Below, piece by piece: positions 61,724 to 64,000 of a stretch of 64,000 nucleotides of DNA; within the stretch, counting starts at the first letter, position 1, and each line of letters starts with the position of its first letter. This stretch comes from Fodinibacter sp963747405 (GTDB taxonomy: Bacteria; Actinomycetota; Actinomycetes; Actinomycetales; Dermatophilaceae). The notes under the pieces are model-generated. The model worked only from the letters and a program-made list of their open reading frames with translations. It made no database searches and had not been told where the DNA came from. Location of the stretch: assembly GCA_963747405.1 (NCBI GenBank), contig CAVVFG010000019.1:1-64000 (forward strand), in the 5' to 3' direction. The position numbers and the translations under genes are program-made.

Positions 61724-61921
61724 GCAGGGCGTCCGCCGAACTCCCGTCGCGGCAGTGTGAGTTTCGACCCGTTTCCTCGAGGAGGGCCGCCCGGCTCACC
61801 GGGGTGGAGCAGAATCTGTCTTGACGTTCGCAAACGGTCCTCGATGAACACCATCGTCAGCAGGGAAGGGCCGTCGGTCGGCCCGCGAGGACCGGCCCGG
61901 ACGGGATGATGGGAGCGCTCC

Positions 61922-62908
61922 GTGCTCGATGATCCGGACCTCACGGTGGCGACCCTCACCGATCTGCTCGCCTTCTCCCGGACCCGCCCATCGCTGGACG
62001 AGCTGCTGGTGTTCTTCACCGCCCGTGCCTCGACGGTGGTCTCCGCCGACGAGATCGAGGTGCACCACGGTGAGACGGTGGCGACGACGCCGGTCGCAGC
62101 CGACGGGACAAGGGCGGCGCACGTGTCGCGACATCCCGTGCTGTGCGGCCACACCCCGTGGGGGGAGCTTCGACTGATCTATCACGGCGCCGTTCCCGCC
62201 CTGATCGAGCCCAGTTGGGGCAGGCTCCTCGCCGAGGTTCTCGGCGCGGCGCTCGTGACCGCGGGGCTCGAGACGGCGAAGCGCAAGAGTGATCTCCCGG
62301 TCGCCGACGTCCGCCGCCCGGACCCGGACGACCTGGTGGCACTCGTCCTGCACTGTGCCGAGGCGCTCGACCTGATGGCAGACGCGTCGACGCGAGAGCG
62401 GCTCGCCGTCATCGCGGACCGACTGGCGGGGGCCGTAGGGGCTCGGTCCTGGTCCGTCTGGCTGCGGCACGGGCGCAAGTTGTACGACATGGCCAGCGAT
62501 GGCGCCACGGACGAGCCGTTCGCCGGCTCAGCCACGGCAACCGGTGCTCTCGTGCTCGACGAATTCCCGGCGCGGCTTCGGGCGAGCGCAGGTGGGGGCT
62601 TCTACGCAGACCGCAGCACCGGGGACCGCGCCGAGCGACGGGCCCTCGGCGGCGCTGACGTGGCCATCACCGGCGCGGGAGGGTACGACCCGGACGGCCG
62701 GTCGTGGGTCGTCACTCTGAGGTCCGGCTCGGCGTCCGGACTCGAGGACGTCACGCCAGTGCTGTTCGCGCTGGTCCTGTCGGCGCTCAGCTTCCCCCGT
62801 GAGGCAGCGGTCCCGCGTCCCGAGGAACCATGGGTGCACCGTGTGCTCACCGGTGCCGGGCGGGGTCACCCGGGCGAGGACGGGGCGGAGGTCGACGAAG
62901 CGGGGTAG
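61922..62908 (+). CDS. GAF-like domain protein of unknown role
   Basis: 328 aa, GTG start with GGGAG 6 nt upstream. Two related halves can be seen: residues 1-125 (LLAFSRTRPSLDELLVFF, LRLIYHGAVPALIEPSW, LLAEVLGAALVTAGLE) and residues 140-300 (LVLHCAEALDLMADASTRERLAVIADRLAGAVGAR and SWVVTLRSG, given in pieces), both with the alternation of strands and helices seen in GAF sensor domains. There is no output domain. A stand-alone sensing or anti-regulator role is possible. I do not recognise a characterised relative. The following DNA is degraded. Confidence 0.65.
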   Translation: MLDDPDLTVATLTDLLAFSRTRPSLDELLVFFTARASTVVSADEIEVHHGETVATTPVAADGTRAAHVSRHPVLCGHTPWGELRLIYHGAVPALIEPSWGRLLAEVLGAALVTAGLETAKRKSDLPVADVRRPDPDDLVALVLHCAEALDLMADASTRERLAVIADRLAGAVGARSWSVWLRHGRKLYDMASDGATDEPFAGSATATGALVLDEFPARLRASAGGGFYADRSTGDRAERRALGGADVAITGAGGYDPDGRSWVVTLRSGSASGLEDVTPVLFALVLSALSFPREAAVPRPEEPWVHRVLTGAGRGHPGEDGAEVDEAG

Positions 62909-63255
62909 CCACCCCGCGGCGGTCGCCCCGCCGTTGGCGTGGCTCGGCCTTGGCGCCAGTCCCCGGGTGTTGGCCGGATGCCATGGCCCGCGCCCCCTGC
63001 CATGTCGCGGGGGTCGGTGTGCCCTCCCGGCCTGCGCTGTCGATCGCCCTGCCGCCGATGCTCGTGGAGTCGGCTGCCGGCGGCCGAGAGCACGAGATCC
63101 CCGAACGTTCGCCGCCGCAGGGGGCGGTCACTGCGCCTGGAGATGCGGCTGCTCGCCATCCTGGACGGCGTCGCGGATGCCGGTGTTCCCGGACCTCTTG
63201 GCATGCCTTGACGTCCTCGAGGTCGCCATGCCTGCGGCCGCGCTACGCCTGGGAG
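62909..63255. other. Gene-free stretch, probably decayed coding DNA
   Basis: No frame here has a ribosome binding site or recognisable motif. A frame around 63130-63210 reads RLEMRLLAILDGVADAGVPG, which may be the eroded N-terminal part of the dehydrogenase pseudogene that follows, but the match is weak. Nothing else is visible. Confidence 0.4.
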
Positions 63256-63700
63256 GCGACCGGGCGCTTCGGGCGTGGCGACCGCGTGAGGCTCGCCGTC
63301 CGGCCGGACCCCGTTCCGGGCCACGCGGGTTGCTGGAGGAGGTCTGAGCGTCGGGCCCGGCGTCGGTCGGGCCTTCCGGCAGGAGGACGGCTCGTCCTCC
63401 ACGGATTCGGCGCGAACGCACACCTGACGGCACAGCTCGCGATCAACTCAGGAGGGCCGAGTTGCACGTGATGACCCGCGGCGCGGAGGCACACGCCCTC
63501 GCCCGGGCGGGGCGGCGTCTGCGCAGGGGCCGGTTGCGTGGCCGCCGGTTCCACTGGACAGTGCCGTGGTGTTCCCCCCCGGCAACGGCGTGCTGGTTCC
63601 CTTCTGGATCCGTCGGCCCGGGAGGCACGTTGGTGCCGGCCGGGATCCATCTCGGTCAGATGCCCCACGCCACTACGAGAGGCTCGATGACCGGGGTGGC
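63256..63700 (+). pseudogene. Decayed zinc-type alcohol dehydrogenase (AdhA family)
   Basis: Pieces in three frames follow the order of the NAD-binding half of zinc alcohol dehydrogenases: GRFGRGDRV (about 63265), LPAGGRLVLHGFGANAHLTAQ (about 63376-63440), HVMTRGAEAHALARA (63466-63510), GAASAQG and PVPLDSAVVFPPGNGVLVP (about 63510-63600), GGTLVPAGIHLGQMP (63623-63668) and HYERLDD (about 63670-63690). At least three frame changes separate them. The catalytic N-terminal half is not recognisable. The gene is dead; such dehydrogenases often sit beside Usp and DevR/S-type genes in actinobacteria. Confidence 0.75.
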
Positions 63701-63804
63701 CGTGCTGTAGGTGCAGAGACCACCGGTGCCATGTCCTCCGTCTCAGGCGTGGTCGCGGCTGCCTCACCGGGCGGTAGTTTCGAGATGGGCATGGAGCGCA
63801 GAGG

Positions 63805-64000
63805 ATGATCCGGGTGTTTCTCGTCGACGACCACGAGCTGGTTCGCAGAGGAGAGCGCAGCCCGCTCGAGCGACAACGTGACACCAAGGTCGTCGGTGAG
63901 TGCGGATCGGCCATCGAGCGGCGCGCCGGGTCCCGGCGCTGCGGGCCGGATCTGGCCATCGTCGACGTCTACCGGATGGCTCGGGAATCGACGTGTGTCG
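63805..64000 (+). pseudogene. Start of a NarL/DevR-type response regulator, frameshifted, cut by window edge
   Basis: From ATG 63805 the frame gives IRVFLVDDHELVRRGE and later PDLAIVDV, the two acidic motifs of a receiver domain, but then reads YRMARESTCV. Moving to the next frame gives LPDGSGIDVC, the expected continuation after the phospho-acceptor Asp, so about 4 bases are lost (or 2 gained) near 63970-63976. Several normally conserved residues between the motifs are also changed (many Arg), which suggests decay and not just a read error. The rest lies beyond the window. Confidence 0.6.

Overview
The window is very GC-rich with a strong G/C preference at third codon positions, GTG starts are common, and the gene set (SARP regulator, NarL-type kinase/regulator pairs, Usp protein, RTX/FN3 secreted proteins, actinobacterial-style exopolysaccharide genes) points to a high-GC actinobacterium, probably of the Intrasporangiaceae/Terrabacter type. 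The family placement is inference. No tRNA, rRNA, IS element or CRISPR array was seen.

Left part (1-21.4 kb). A partial CHAP-like hydrolase is followed by an SDR dehydrogenase, a universal stress protein and a secreted phosphoesterase. A 1,846-aa secreted heme peroxidase with RTX, ASH and FN3 modules runs leftward, divergent from a small SARP regulator. Next come a NarL-type response regulator, its sensor kinase and a receiver-only protein. A leftward four-gene block (13.3-18.8 kb) encodes an FAD oxidoreductase, two methyltransferases and an unusual fusion of a CDP-alcohol phosphotransferase to a sulfatase/LtaS-like domain, which suggests a small polar-lipid or glycopolymer pathway. A 666-aa orphan protein and a decayed PAS-domain gene close this part.

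Middle and right part (21.4-60.6 kb). This is one large leftward surface-polysaccharide locus, broken once near 38.1-39.0 kb by an intergenic region and a frameshifted PAP2 phosphatase on the other strand. Most genes are stitched by 4-nt ATGA/GTGA overlaps. Read in transcription order it holds: priming glycosylphosphotransferase, GDP-mannose/UDP-sugar dehydrogenase, GT4, asparagine synthase, bi-domain oxidoreductase, heparinase-like protein, two Wzz-like copolymerases with vestigial kinase domains, Wzy-like polymerase, a GmhB-GmhA fusion, GT4, epimerase, nucleotidyltransferase, heptose kinase, an internally deleted GT4 remnant and a GT4. After the break come a 2,323-aa secreted protein built of DUF4082 and FN3 repeats, a secreted beta-helix protein, GT2, a Gfo/Idh oxidoreductase, an epimerase, two DegT aminotransferases flanking an acyltransferase (with a 5' frameshift), and a flippase. 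Together the genes supply GDP-heptose, a uronic acid (perhaps amidated) and one or two acylated amino sugars, then assemble, flip and polymerise a repeat unit.

Right end (60.6-64 kb). A TetR regulator is preceded by an array of GAACACTGTTC palindromes. A GAF-like protein follows, then a degraded stretch holding a zinc alcohol dehydrogenase pseudogene and a broken response-regulator start.
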